Below are positions 42,065 through 49,970 of a DNA stretch of 64,000 nucleotides, piece by piece. The DNA is from JBBPZA01 sp038330095 (GTDB lineage Bacteria > Actinomycetota > Thermoleophilia > Solirubrobacterales > Solirubrobacteraceae). Each line of letters starts with the position of its first letter. Positions within the stretch are counted from its first letter, which is position 1. Under the pieces are notes generated by a model. That model saw nothing but the letters and a program-made list of their open reading frames with translations, ran no database searches and was not told the DNA's origin. Location: NCBI GenBank assembly GCA_038330095.1, contig JBBQNQ010000002.1, positions 1-64,000 on the forward strand, written 5' to 3'. The position numbers and the translations under genes are program-made.

Positions 42065-42766
42065 ATGACCGAGCCTTCGCCCAACCCGAGCCCATTCGCC
42101 GCGGCGCTCGCCCGGGCGGGCGCGATCATGGTCGCCCACGACGGCTGGGAGACCGCCGCCGACTTCGGCTCGCCCGCCGGTGAGCTCGCCGTCTGCGAGA
42201 CGAGCGTCGGCCTCACCGACCGCTCCTCGATGGGGCGCTTCGAGCTGCGGGAGCAGCGCGGCGGCCAGCTCGCGCAGCTCGTGGGGGCGGTCGCCGGAAG
42301 CGTTCCCTCACCGGGAAGCGCGGTCCTGGCCCGCGAGGCGTGGTGGTGCCCGCAGTCCGCCGACCGCATGACTGTGCTGTGCGAGCCCGAGACCCGCTCC
42401 GACGTCGCCGGCCTGCTCGAGGCGCGGCTCGCCGCGGCGCCCTCCGCGGCGATGGAGGACCTCGCCGACCGCGCGGCGGCGCTCGCCCTGCTGGGCCCTG
42501 CCACCCGCACGCTGCTCGGGCAGGTGGCAGGGGTCGAGCCGGTGTCGCTGGCCGAGCGTTCGTTCACCGAGCTGCTCGCCGAGGGCATCCCGGTCACGGT
42601 CCTCGTCGAGACCGCGGTATTCGCCGTCGCGCTCGTCGAGAGCTCGCGCGCCGAGGAGCTCTGGAACGTGCTGGAGCGGGCAGGTCGCCCGCTGGGCCTC
42701 AGCTGCGTCGGGCTCGACGCGTTTCACCGCTTCTCGCTCGCCGAGCGCTACGCGCACCCGCGCTGA
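42065..42766 (+). CDS. GcvT/YgfZ-like folate-binding domain protein
   Basis: A 233-residue protein that resembles the N-terminal folate-binding part of the glycine-cleavage T protein or the sarcosine-oxidase gamma-chain. It has the typical opening with a small domain, CETSVGLTDRSSMGRFEL, and later ALALLGPATRTLL. It lacks a full C-terminal T-protein domain, so aminomethyltransferase activity is doubtful. It is divergent from prfA (72-bp gap) and upstream of hairpin copy 2. A role in iron-sulfur or folate metabolism is an inference from family. Confidence 0.65.
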   Translation: MTEPSPNPSPFAAALARAGAIMVAHDGWETAADFGSPAGELAVCETSVGLTDRSSMGRFELREQRGGQLAQLVGAVAGSVPSPGSAVLAREAWWCPQSADRMTVLCEPETRSDVAGLLEARLAAAPSAAMEDLADRAAALALLGPATRTLLGQVAGVEPVSLAERSFTELLAEGIPVTVLVETAVFAVALVESSRAEELWNVLERAGRPLGLSCVGLDAFHRFSLAERYAHPR

Positions 42767-42793
42767 GCCGCCGGTCGCCGCGCCGGGACCCGC

Positions 42794-42948
42794 GCCTAGG
42801 GCGCACAACGGCGGGCGACGAAGGGAGGTATCCGCGGGGGGGTGGGGCGACTTCCGGTCGATATGCGGCCGCCTTCTGCCACACCCCCTCCTCCACCGCG
42901 CTTCGACCCAACCCCTCCCTCGCCCGATGCCGTTCGTGCGGCTTAGGC
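42794..42948. repeat. long nested-hairpin element, copy 2
   Basis: This element lies in the 305-bp gap between the GcvT-like and MetE-like genes. Basal arms 42794-42800 pair with 42942-42948, and 42801-42812 with 42929-42942 apart from a small internal loop and a bulge. GGGCGA...AGGGAGG (42813-42828) pairs with 42914-42925, CGCGG (42833-42837) with 42896-42900, and CGGTCG (42855-42860) with CGGCCG (42866-42871) around ATATG. It shares with copy 1 the 5' arm GGGCGACGA(A)GGGAG, the 3' bulge GATGCCGTTCG and the apical TATGCGG. The rest of the gap (42949-43071) holds the metE-like promoter and leader. Confidence 0.6.
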
Positions 42949-42988
42949 CCACCTGGCGCGTTGCCGCGCGCGACGATCGGGAAGCTTG

Positions 42989-43016
42989 TTGACACTCGAC
43001 GGCGCCGCAGTACCGT
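42989..43016 (+). promoter_or_regulatory. promoter of the MetE-like gene
   Basis: TTGACA (42989-42994) and TACCGT (43011-43016) are separated by 16 bp, a good match to actinobacterial housekeeping promoters. Transcription would begin near 43023, leaving a leader of about 50 nt with a hairpin before the start codon. Confidence 0.55.
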
Positions 43017-43020
43017 CGTA

Positions 43021-43060
43021 GCGGTAGTGGTGGGTCGAGCCCGACTCACCGAACCACCGC
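43021..43060 (+). promoter_or_regulatory. leader hairpin of the MetE-like mRNA
   Basis: GGTGGGTCG at 43029-43037 pairs with CGACTCACC at 43042-43050 apart from one G-T pair, and GCGGT (43021-43025) pairs with ACCGC (43056-43060). The structure ends just before the ribosome site GAGGAGAG, so it could influence translation. It does not match any SAM, SAH or cobalamin riboswitch I know. Confidence 0.4.
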
Positions 43061-43071
43061 GAGGAGAGAGC

Positions 43072-44214
43072 ATGCCGATACCCACCGAGCTGGTCGGGTC
43101 GCTGCCCAGGCCGATGAAGCTTCAGGAGGCCTACGAGGCCCACGACCAGGGCAAGATCACCTTCGAGCAGCTCCAGGAGGAGCAGGACAAGGCGGCCGAG
43201 GACTCGATCAAGCGCCTCGAGGCGACCGGCGAGCCGATCGTCACCGACGGCGAGCAGCGCGAGTCGAGCTTTGCCACCTACCCGATCACCGACACGCTCG
43301 CGGGGACGGGCCTGGCCGACAACCTCGCCGGCGACGGTCAGTACTTCGCGATCTTCGACGACGGCCATCACCGCCAGCTTCCGCGGCTGACCGGCGGTCC
43401 GTTCCGCTACAAGACCTTTGCCGCCGAGTTCGTGGAGAAGAACAAGAAGATCGCCACCCACGACGTCAAGCAGGCGGTCATCTCCCCGTCGATGATGATG
43501 CTGCTCTACCCGCTCGAGGGCGAGATCGAGGGCTATCCCCGCGAACAGTTCCTCTCAGACGTCGTCGACGAGTGCGAGAAGGACATCCGCAGGTGCTTCG
43601 ACGCCGGCGCGGTCCGCGTGTCGATCGACTTCACCGAAGGCCGGCTGGCGAACAAGAACGACTCGCGCAACCCGTGGACCGGCAAGGACATGCTGCAGGA
43701 CTTCATCGACCTCAACAACCGTCTGCTCGACCGCTTCACCGCCGAGGAGCGCAAGAACATCGGCATCCACACCTGCCCCGGCGGCGACACCGACTCCGTG
43801 CACTCCAAGGAGGTGCCCTACGAGAAGCTGCTGAGCAAGATGTTCCAGCTCAACGCGGGCTACTTCCTGATCCAGTGCTCCAGCGAGGAGGACAAGGAGA
43901 AGGTCTACAAGCTCTGCGGGCAGTACAGCCGCGACGACGCCAACGGCGTGGCGCAGGTCTGCTTCATGGGCGTGATCAACCCGCTGACGCCCGAGGTCGA
44001 GACACCGGAGCAGGTCAAGAACGACCTGGTCACCGCGGCCAAGCACATCCCTGTCGAGCGCCTCGGGGCCACCGACGACTGCGGCTTCTCGCCGTTCAGC
44101 CGCGACGAGAAGCCCAAGCACGGCTCGCCGGACTTCGCCCGCGACGTCGCCATGCAGAAGATCACCAACCGCCTGGAGGGCGCCCGCCTCGCCTCCGAGG
44201 AGCTGGGGGTCTAG
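43072..44214 (+). CDS. MetE-like cobalamin-independent methionine synthase family protein (single-domain)
   Basis: A 380-residue protein equivalent to the C-terminal barrel of MetE; full-length MetE is about 750 residues. The zinc site is suggested by H and C in HTCPGGDTDS and a later Cys in ATDDCGFSPF. The N-terminal LVGSLPRP is the start of the UROD/MetE barrel, and CFMGVINPLTPEVETPEQV is conserved. Such core-MetE proteins, common in archaea, can use a methylcorrinoid or other donor rather than methyl-folate; the donor is not known here. The ATG at 43072 has a strong ribosome site (GAGGAGAG). Stop codon overlaps the stop of the convergent DUF1385 gene. Confidence 0.8.
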   Translation: MPIPTELVGSLPRPMKLQEAYEAHDQGKITFEQLQEEQDKAAEDSIKRLEATGEPIVTDGEQRESSFATYPITDTLAGTGLADNLAGDGQYFAIFDDGHHRQLPRLTGGPFRYKTFAAEFVEKNKKIATHDVKQAVISPSMMMLLYPLEGEIEGYPREQFLSDVVDECEKDIRRCFDAGAVRVSIDFTEGRLANKNDSRNPWTGKDMLQDFIDLNNRLLDRFTAEERKNIGIHTCPGGDTDSVHSKEVPYEKLLSKMFQLNAGYFLIQCSSEEDKEKVYKLCGQYSRDDANGVAQVCFMGVINPLTPEVETPEQVKNDLVTAAKHIPVERLGATDDCGFSPFSRDEKPKHGSPDFARDVAMQKITNRLEGARLASEELGV

Positions 44215-45167
44215 GCCGCTACCTCGATCCCGGTGAGGTCTTCGTCGGAGGCCTCACCGGGCTTCTCGACCGCCAGCACCGCCTCGAGGGCGGCGATGGC
44301 GACCGCGAGCTGGTGCTCGTCGGGCTCGCGCGTCGTCAGCCGCTGGAGCTGAAGGCCGGGCCACATGATCCCCTGCACCCAGCGCTTGCGTCGGTTGCGG
44401 CCCGCCCACTTGATGATCTCGAAGGCCAGGCCCGCGACGATCGGGATCCCTACGACGCGCGAGGGAAAGAGGATGTACCAGGCGGGCGTGCCCAGAGGCG
44501 CGAAGACGAAGACGGCGACGATCATCACGAACAAGAGGAAGCTGGTCCCGCACCGAGGGTGCAGGCGCGAGTAGCGGCGGGCGCGCTCGGGGGTGAGCGG
44601 CTCGCCGGCCTCGTAGGTGGCGATCACCTTGTGCTCGGCACCGTGGTACTCGAACACCCGGCGCAGGTCTTTCATGCGCGAGAGCAGGACGAGGTAGCCG
44701 AGGAAGATCGAGATGCGGATCGCCTTCTCGACGAGCACGAAGACGATCGAGTTGGGCAGCGAGTCCTTGAACAGCGAGGTCACGCCGACGGGCAGCAGGA
44801 AGAAGAGGCCAACGGCGAGGATGACGGCTACGGCGATGGTCCCGGCCCACGTGCCGCGGGAGATCGGCTCCTCGTCCTCGGGCAGCTGCGCGTTGGCGGA
44901 GATCCCGAGCGCCTTGAAGCCGAGGCTGAGCGACTCGCCGAGCGCGACGATCCCGCGCACGACCGGGAGGCGCAGCGCGCGGTGACGCTTGGTCCAGGAG
45001 ACCAGGGGGAAGGACTGGACGTCGATCCTGCCGCCATCCGGCGCCCGAGTGGAGGGCGCGCCGTCGGCGGGCGGCTCCCGTACGGCCACCGCCCACGTCG
45101 ACACCCCCCGCATCATCACGCCCTCCAGAACGGCCTGACCGCCCACCGGCCGATCCCGCTGAGCCAT
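44211..45167 (-). CDS. DUF1385 integral membrane protein
   Basis: A 318-residue protein of the DUF1385 family (function unknown). The N-terminal motif VGGQAVLEGVMMRG is the family hallmark; EYHGAEHKVIATYE and SRLHPRCGTSFLLFVM contain conserved His, Glu and Cys residues in a cytoplasmic loop. Five or so membrane helices are predicted. I chose ATG at 45167; starting at 45254 would add 29 residues without conserved sequence. Family genes often neighbour rpmE and prfA, as here. Confidence 0.85.
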   Translation of the reverse strand: MAQRDRPVGGQAVLEGVMMRGVSTWAVAVREPPADGAPSTRAPDGGRIDVQSFPLVSWTKRHRALRLPVVRGIVALGESLSLGFKALGISANAQLPEDEEPISRGTWAGTIAVAVILAVGLFFLLPVGVTSLFKDSLPNSIVFVLVEKAIRISIFLGYLVLLSRMKDLRRVFEYHGAEHKVIATYEAGEPLTPERARRYSRLHPRCGTSFLLFVMIVAVFVFAPLGTPAWYILFPSRVVGIPIVAGLAFEIIKWAGRNRRKRWVQGIMWPGLQLQRLTTREPDEHQLAVAIAALEAVLAVEKPGEASDEDLTGIEVAA

Positions 45168-45329
45168 CAGAGCCCCGTCAGGCAGACGGATTTCGGTGCC
45201 GGTGGTCGCGCTCACCTCAGACGCCGTCCTGGGCGCGAGGAGCAAGGCGTGCACACGGGCGCCGGATGGCTGCGTGGCGTGCTTGGCACGCGAGCAGGCG
45301 ATGACGCCGCCAGGCGACGCTCATCGCGC

Positions 45330-45539
45330 TCAGGACCGGTTGCGCTTCGCGGCGCGGCGCTGAAACCGCTCCACGCGCCCGCCCGTGTCAACGAGCTTCT
45401 GCTTGCCGGTGTAGAACGGATGGCAGTTCGAGCAGATCTCGACGTGCAGCTCGGGCTTGGTGGAGCGGGTGGTGAACTCGTTCCCGCAGGTGCAGCGCAC
45501 GTGCGCTTCGACGTATTCAGGATGGATCGCGGTCTTCAT
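45330..45539 (-). CDS. rpmE: 50S ribosomal protein L31 (zinc-binding form)
   Basis: A 69-residue L31 protein. Family landmarks are MKTAIHPEYVEAHVRCTCGN and ICSNCHPFYTGKQKLVDTGGRVERF. The Cys residues in RCTCGN and ICSNC form the zinc ribbon of the C+ type, so it is not the zinc-starvation paralogue. The ATG at 45539 is the family start. It lies upstream of the DUF1385 gene on the same strand. Confidence 0.97.
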   Translation of the reverse strand: MKTAIHPEYVEAHVRCTCGNEFTTRSTKPELHVEICSNCHPFYTGKQKLVDTGGRVERFQRRAAKRNRS

Positions 45540-45567
45540 ATCGACTACTGAGTGTAGCCGCCGCACC

Positions 45568-46335
45568 TCACCGCCTGCGGGCGGCGGCGCACACGCGCGA
45601 TGCGGCGTTGTTGGCCTCGTCGGCCTCCTCCACGCGCCCGTCGGGGTCGACCGCCGCCGCGACCGTCGAGCCCGCAGTGCAGCGCGGCGCGCGGAACGTC
45701 ACGAGACGCCGCTTGCCGGCCTTCAGGCCGCTGACCGTCACGGCGGGCTGGGCGACTCCCCCGACGCTCAGGGCGACGTCGAACCCCCTGCGCTTGCCCG
45801 CGAAGCTGCGGCCCGCGTTGCGAACCGCGAGCGTGTAGTCGGCCTGCCCCGCGCCGGCGGGCGTGACGGACTTGATGGCGACGCGCAGGTCGGGCCGCAG
45901 GTCAGGCTGACTGCACACCGCGCTCGTCCGCCGCTTGACCACCGTGGGCTTGCCGGCCGGCCCCGCCCAGCGGAAGGTCACGCGCACGCGGTAATCCGCC
46001 GGGGCCGAGAGGTTCTCCACGCGCTGGCGGAAGCGATAGGCCGGGACGCCCCGCTTGGCGCGATGCCACACCCCCAGCCCGGGAGCCGCGACGCGCTCGA
46101 ACGCGTTCGCGCCCGACGCCCGCCGGTAGAGCACGAACCGCATCGCCAGCCGGTTGCCGGTCCGCAGCGAGTCCATGCTCCCCGTGAACACCGCGTAGCG
46201 GTTGGCCTGTTCGAGCGCCGTCCGGCACTTCTCCAGCCGCACGCGGGCGGGCGAGGCGGCAGGGGCAGCGGGAGCGACGACCGCGAGGGCGGCCGTGGCG
46301 CCACCTGCGATGAGGACGCTACGAAGCATGCGCAT
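45568..46335 (-). CDS. secreted protein with CARDB-like adhesion domain
   Basis: A 255-residue exported protein. Signal peptide: residues 1-27 (RSVLIAGGATAALAVV core, then APAAPAAS). A middle region (residues 30-135) has paired Cys but no known fold. The C-terminal part (about residues 145-245) matches a CARDB-like beta sandwich: DLRVAIKSVTPAGAGQ, YTLAVRNAGRSF, and VDPDGRVEEADEANNA, the family ending. CARDB domains often serve in surface proteins and adhesins. The ATG at 46335 is followed two codons later by another ATG. Confidence 0.75.
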   Translation of the reverse strand: MRMLRSVLIAGGATAALAVVAPAAPAASPARVRLEKCRTALEQANRYAVFTGSMDSLRTGNRLAMRFVLYRRASGANAFERVAAPGLGVWHRAKRGVPAYRFRQRVENLSAPADYRVRVTFRWAGPAGKPTVVKRRTSAVCSQPDLRPDLRVAIKSVTPAGAGQADYTLAVRNAGRSFAGKRRGFDVALSVGGVAQPAVTVSGLKAGKRRLVTFRAPRCTAGSTVAAAVDPDGRVEEADEANNAASRVCAAARRR

Positions 46336-46372
46336 CCCTAAACAACTCAGGGGCACTCAGGTTGCGCTGCCC

Positions 46373-48091
46373 TCAGGTGATCTGGTACAGCGGGCCGTCT
46401 CCACCTTCGGGCGGAGTGAGGCGTCCGCCCTTGGCGGTGATCGCTCCGCACTGCACGCAGTTGGTGTAGTTGACGACGAGGTCGACGGGCCCTTCGTCGG
46501 GCGCGTCGTCGGGAATCTCGTAGACGCCCGCGGGGCACATCCAGGCCCAAGTCTCCGCGAGCGTGCGAGGTACGCGCTTCTGCACGCGGATGTGGTTGGG
46601 CGCGTCGTCTCGGGTCGCGTTGCCCGAGATGAAGACGCTCGAGAGCTTGTCGAAGGTGTACTTGCCGTCGGGCTTGGGATAGGTCTTCGAGCGCCCGCCG
46701 TCGAACGTCGGGTGCTCTGAGTCGGGCTCGGTCTTCCAGTGCCCACCCGGGAAGCGACCGCCCGTCGCCACCATCGCGTTGGTGATCGCGCCGCCGACGA
46801 AGAAGCCCTTGGAGAACGGCTGCTTCATGTTCCGGGTGCGGTACAGGTCCTTCCCGATCAGCGAATCGTGGACCGCGTCGTCGTAGGGCTTCAGGTCCGT
46901 CGACCCGTTCTTCACCGCCTCGTAGATCTTCTCGGCCGCCATGATCCCGGAGTGCATCGCGTAGTGGATGCCCTTGAGTTCGGGGACGTTGACCATCCCG
47001 CCGCTGTCGCCGCAGATGACCATTCCCGGCGCGTGCAGCGTGGGCATCGCCCAGTAGCCGCCCTCGGGGATCGCCTTCGCCCCCCACGCGATCCGCTTGC
47101 CGCCCTCGAGAATCGAGCGGATCAGCGGGTGGGTCTTGAAGAGCTGCAGGACGTCGTGGACCGACATCGTCGCGTCCGTGTAGTCCAGGCCGCAGACGAA
47201 GCCGATGGAGACCTTGTCCTCGCCCATCGGGTAGATCCACGAACCGCCGAACTCGTGGTACCTGCTCTGGACGCGAAGCGGCCACCCGAGCGTGTGGATC
47301 ACCTTGGTGAGCGGCTTGGGGACCTCCCAGACCTCCTTGACACCGAGCGCCCACACCTGCGAGTCATCTGAGCCCAGGTCGAAGCGGCGGATGGCGGCAC
47401 CGGCGAGGTGGCCCCAGGTGCCCTCGGCCAGCACCGTCGCCTTGGCCACGAGGTCCGAGCCCGGCTCGAAGTTGGAGAGCTCCTCCCCCTCCTTGCCGCG
47501 GCCCTTGTCCCCCGAGCGCACACCGAGCACCGTGCCGTCGTCGACCAGCAGCTTCTCGGCGGCGGTCTCGGTGAGGATGTAGGCCCCGGCCTCCTCGGCC
47601 TTCTCGGCCAGCCAGCGCGACAGCTCGGCCACCGAGATCACGTAGCTGCCGTGGTTCTTGAACGGCGGCGGGGTCGGGATGCGCAGCGAGCGCTTCTCGT
47701 TGAGCATCAGGTACACGGCCTCGCCGGGCACCTCCCCGTAGGTCGGCCAGTCCTTCGGGTCGACGTCGGGGAACAGCTCCTGCATCGCCGACGGCCGCAT
47801 GATCGCGCCCGAGAGGTTGTGGGCGCCGCACACCTTGCCCTTCTCCACCACGGCGACAGGGACCTCGCCCAGCCGCTCCATCGTCGCCTCGTCGTCGGCG
47901 AGCAGCTGGAGCAGGCGGTTGGCGCAGGCCAGGCCGGCAGGCCCTCCGCCGACGATCGCCACGCCGACCTCGATGCGCTCGTCCTCGGGATCGGTCGGAG
48001 CGGTGATGAACTCCTGCACCGAGTCGACGGGCGGCGGGAAGTCGGCGGGATTGACCACCCGACCGGTGGCAGAGCCGTTGTGCGACGCCAT
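46373..48091 (-). CDS. electron-transfer flavoprotein:quinone oxidoreductase
   Basis: A 572-residue flavoprotein that passes electrons from ETF to the quinone pool. FAD motif VAIVGGGPAGLACANRLLQL, NLSGAIMRPSAM and the quinone-binding region are conserved. The C-terminal ferredoxin-like segment keeps CPAGVYE (C519), NC (C545) and QC (C548), but the fourth cluster ligand (CxxCxxC in homologues) is Ile551. Length and gene neighbours (etfA, etfB) are as expected. The cluster may be altered (for example [3Fe-4S] or absent) or a non-Cys ligand may act. Confidence 0.9.
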   Translation of the reverse strand: MASHNGSATGRVVNPADFPPPVDSVQEFITAPTDPEDERIEVGVAIVGGGPAGLACANRLLQLLADDEATMERLGEVPVAVVEKGKVCGAHNLSGAIMRPSAMQELFPDVDPKDWPTYGEVPGEAVYLMLNEKRSLRIPTPPPFKNHGSYVISVAELSRWLAEKAEEAGAYILTETAAEKLLVDDGTVLGVRSGDKGRGKEGEELSNFEPGSDLVAKATVLAEGTWGHLAGAAIRRFDLGSDDSQVWALGVKEVWEVPKPLTKVIHTLGWPLRVQSRYHEFGGSWIYPMGEDKVSIGFVCGLDYTDATMSVHDVLQLFKTHPLIRSILEGGKRIAWGAKAIPEGGYWAMPTLHAPGMVICGDSGGMVNVPELKGIHYAMHSGIMAAEKIYEAVKNGSTDLKPYDDAVHDSLIGKDLYRTRNMKQPFSKGFFVGGAITNAMVATGGRFPGGHWKTEPDSEHPTFDGGRSKTYPKPDGKYTFDKLSSVFISGNATRDDAPNHIRVQKRVPRTLAETWAWMCPAGVYEIPDDAPDEGPVDLVVNYTNCVQCGAITAKGGRLTPPEGGDGPLYQIT

Positions 48092-48096
48092 CCCCG

Positions 48097-49074
48097 TCAG
48101 CCTCCCCGCTTGACCTTCACGGCCTCGGTGAGCTTGGGCAGGATCTTGTTGAGGTCGCCCACGACGCCGAGATCGGAGAACTCGAAGATCGGAGCGTTGG
48201 CGTCCTTGTTGATCGCCACGATGTTCTCGGAGTTCTGCATGCCGACCTTGTGCTGGATCGCGCCGGAGATTCCCGCGGCGAGGTAGAGCTTGGGCGCGAC
48301 TGTCTTGCCCGTCTGGCCGATCTGCGCCGCGTAGGGGTACCAGCCGGCGTCGACCACGGCGCGGGTCGCGGCGACGGCGCCACCGAAGGCGCCGGCCAGC
48401 GCCTCGGCGAGCTCGAAGCCCTCGGGCTTGCCCAGCCCACGGCCGCCGGCCACCAGCACGTCGGCGTCCTCGATGTTCACGTCAGCCCCGCGCTGCTCGC
48501 CGCGCTGGACCATGGTGGCCTTGGTGGACCACGGCGAGAGCTCGACGTCGACGTCCTCGACGGTCGCCGCGCCAGAGCCTCCCTCGCTCGTCTCGAACGC
48601 GTTGAGGCGCCCGATGATGATCCCCAGGTCGCCCGCATAGCGCGACTCGGAGATCTGGGAGTCCTGGAGGATCGGGCGCTCGGCGACGAGCTTTCCGTCC
48701 TCGACATTGACCTGGGTGACCTCCATGGTCACGCCCGCCTGCTTGCGCGCGGCGAGCCCGGCGCCGATCTCGAAGCCGAGCAGGCCGCCGCCGAACAGCG
48801 CGTAGGAGTGGCCGTTGTCGTCAATGACCTTTGCCAGCGCGTCGACGATCGGCTGGGCCAGGCCCTCCGGCCCCTTGGCCCGGAACACCTTGGTCGCGCC
48901 GTACTGCCCGAGCGTGGCGCACAAATCGTCGGTCAGGTCGTCGCCGCCGAGGACGAGCGCGTGACACTCCCCGCCGATCTGACCGGCCAGGCGCGCGCCC
49001 TCGGACACGGCACCGAGCGAGTTCTTGTTGAAGGCGCCCTCGTAGTGGAGGACGTAGGTGAGGATGTCGGACAT
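48097..49074 (-). CDS. etfA: electron transfer flavoprotein alpha subunit
   Basis: A 325-residue ETF alpha. The C-terminal FAD-binding domain has LVAGGRGLGKPEGFELAEALA, GWYPYAAQIGQTGKTVAPKLY, and GISGAIQHKVGMQ, the family signature. The N-terminal half is the Rossmann-like ETF domain. It pairs with etfB (49077-49868) and forms the electron carrier between acyl-CoA dehydrogenases and ETF-QO. It is separated by only 5 bp from ETF-QO and 2 bp from etfB, so all three are one operon. Confidence 0.96.
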   Translation of the reverse strand: MSDILTYVLHYEGAFNKNSLGAVSEGARLAGQIGGECHALVLGGDDLTDDLCATLGQYGATKVFRAKGPEGLAQPIVDALAKVIDDNGHSYALFGGGLLGFEIGAGLAARKQAGVTMEVTQVNVEDGKLVAERPILQDSQISESRYAGDLGIIIGRLNAFETSEGGSGAATVEDVDVELSPWSTKATMVQRGEQRGADVNIEDADVLVAGGRGLGKPEGFELAEALAGAFGGAVAATRAVVDAGWYPYAAQIGQTGKTVAPKLYLAAGISGAIQHKVGMQNSENIVAINKDANAPIFEFSDLGVVGDLNKILPKLTEAVKVKRGG

Positions 49075-49076
49075 CG

Positions 49077-49868
49077 CTAGATCAGCTTCCTTTCGTCAAG
49101 CCAGGCGACGATCTTCTCGACCGTCTCGTCGGTGTCCTCGTCCTCGATGATCTGGCCGGCCTCCTTGGACGGCGGCGCCTTGAAGCTGCCGCACTGCACG
49201 CGCGAGCCGCCCTCGCCCACGAGGTCGGCCTCGATGCCGGCATCGCTCACGCCGAGCGTGTCCAGCGGCTTCTTCTTGGCTCCCATGATCGCCTTGAGCG
49301 ACGGGTAGCGCGGCTCGTTGATCGCGTCGCCGACCGAGATGACGGCCGGCATCTCGACCTGGACGGTGTCGTAGCCGTACTCGGCCTGGCGCTCGCAGCG
49401 CAGCCCGCCATCCTGGACGTCCATCTTGATCACCTGCGTGAGCGAGGGCATCTGCAGGTGGTCGGCCACGACCGCGCCGATCGTGTAGCACTCGCCGTCG
49501 TCTGACTGCTGGCCCAGCAGCACGAGGTCCGGGCTCTCCTTCTCCAGCGCCTTGGCCAGGGCGTAGCCCGTTGCGGCGACGTCGGAGCCGGCGAGCACAT
49601 CGTCGGTCAGGTGCACGGAGCGGTCGGCGCCGAGCGATACGGCCTTGTGGAGCGCGCGCACGGCACTGCTCGGGCCCATCGTCACCGCGACGACCTCGTC
49701 GACCTCGACGGCCCCGCCCTCCTTGACCTGCATGGCGGCTTCGAGCGCGTGGGTGTCGAAGGGGTTCAGGTTCTTCTCGCCGCTTCGGTCCATCCGGCCG
49801 GTCGAGGGGTTGATGCGCTTCTCGACGGCCGCGTCCGGCACCTCTTTGACCAGAACGCAGATCTTCAA
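49077..49868 (-). CDS. etfB: electron transfer flavoprotein beta subunit
   Basis: A 263-residue ETF beta. It starts KICVLVKEVPDA; NPFDTHALEAAMQVKEGG and ATGYALAKALEKESPDLVL are the conserved AMP-binding and ETF-alpha contact regions. The start is TTG at 49868 rather than ATG: an AGGAGG ribosome site 7 bases upstream decides it. The upstream region has two perfect dyads that look like TetR operators. It heads the etfB-etfA-ETF-QO operon. Confidence 0.95.
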   Translation of the reverse strand: MKICVLVKEVPDAAVEKRINPSTGRMDRSGEKNLNPFDTHALEAAMQVKEGGAVEVDEVVAVTMGPSSAVRALHKAVSLGADRSVHLTDDVLAGSDVAATGYALAKALEKESPDLVLLGQQSDDGECYTIGAVVADHLQMPSLTQVIKMDVQDGGLRCERQAEYGYDTVQVEMPAVISVGDAINEPRYPSLKAIMGAKKKPLDTLGVSDAGIEADLVGEGGSRVQCGSFKAPPSKEAGQIIEDEDTDETVEKIVAWLDERKLI

Positions 49869-49888
49869 GACTTGCCTCCTCTAAGCAA

Positions 49889-49900
49889 ACGAACGTTCGT
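49889..49900. promoter_or_regulatory. perfect palindrome upstream of etfB
   Basis: ACGAACGTTCGT is a 12-bp perfect palindrome 20 bp upstream of the etfB start. The central GAACGTTC resembles operators of TetR-family regulators. It is one of two dyads in a promoter region that is otherwise AT-richer than its surroundings. Confidence 0.5.
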
Positions 49901-49910
49901 ATCGTATCTC

Positions 49911-49928
49911 ATTGACTGACTAGTCAAT
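49911..49928. promoter_or_regulatory. FadR/TetR-like operator upstream of etfB
   Basis: ATTGACTGACTAGTCAAT has perfect 7-bp arms around GACT and is similar to the Bacillus FadR operator pattern TGAATGANTANTCATTCA. FadR-type TetR proteins repress fatty-acid degradation genes including etf, so a fatty acyl-CoA-responsive control of this operon is likely. Confidence 0.55.
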
Positions 49929-49970
49929 CGCCTCGTCCCACCGTGGGTACGGGCCGCCGCCGATGACGGC

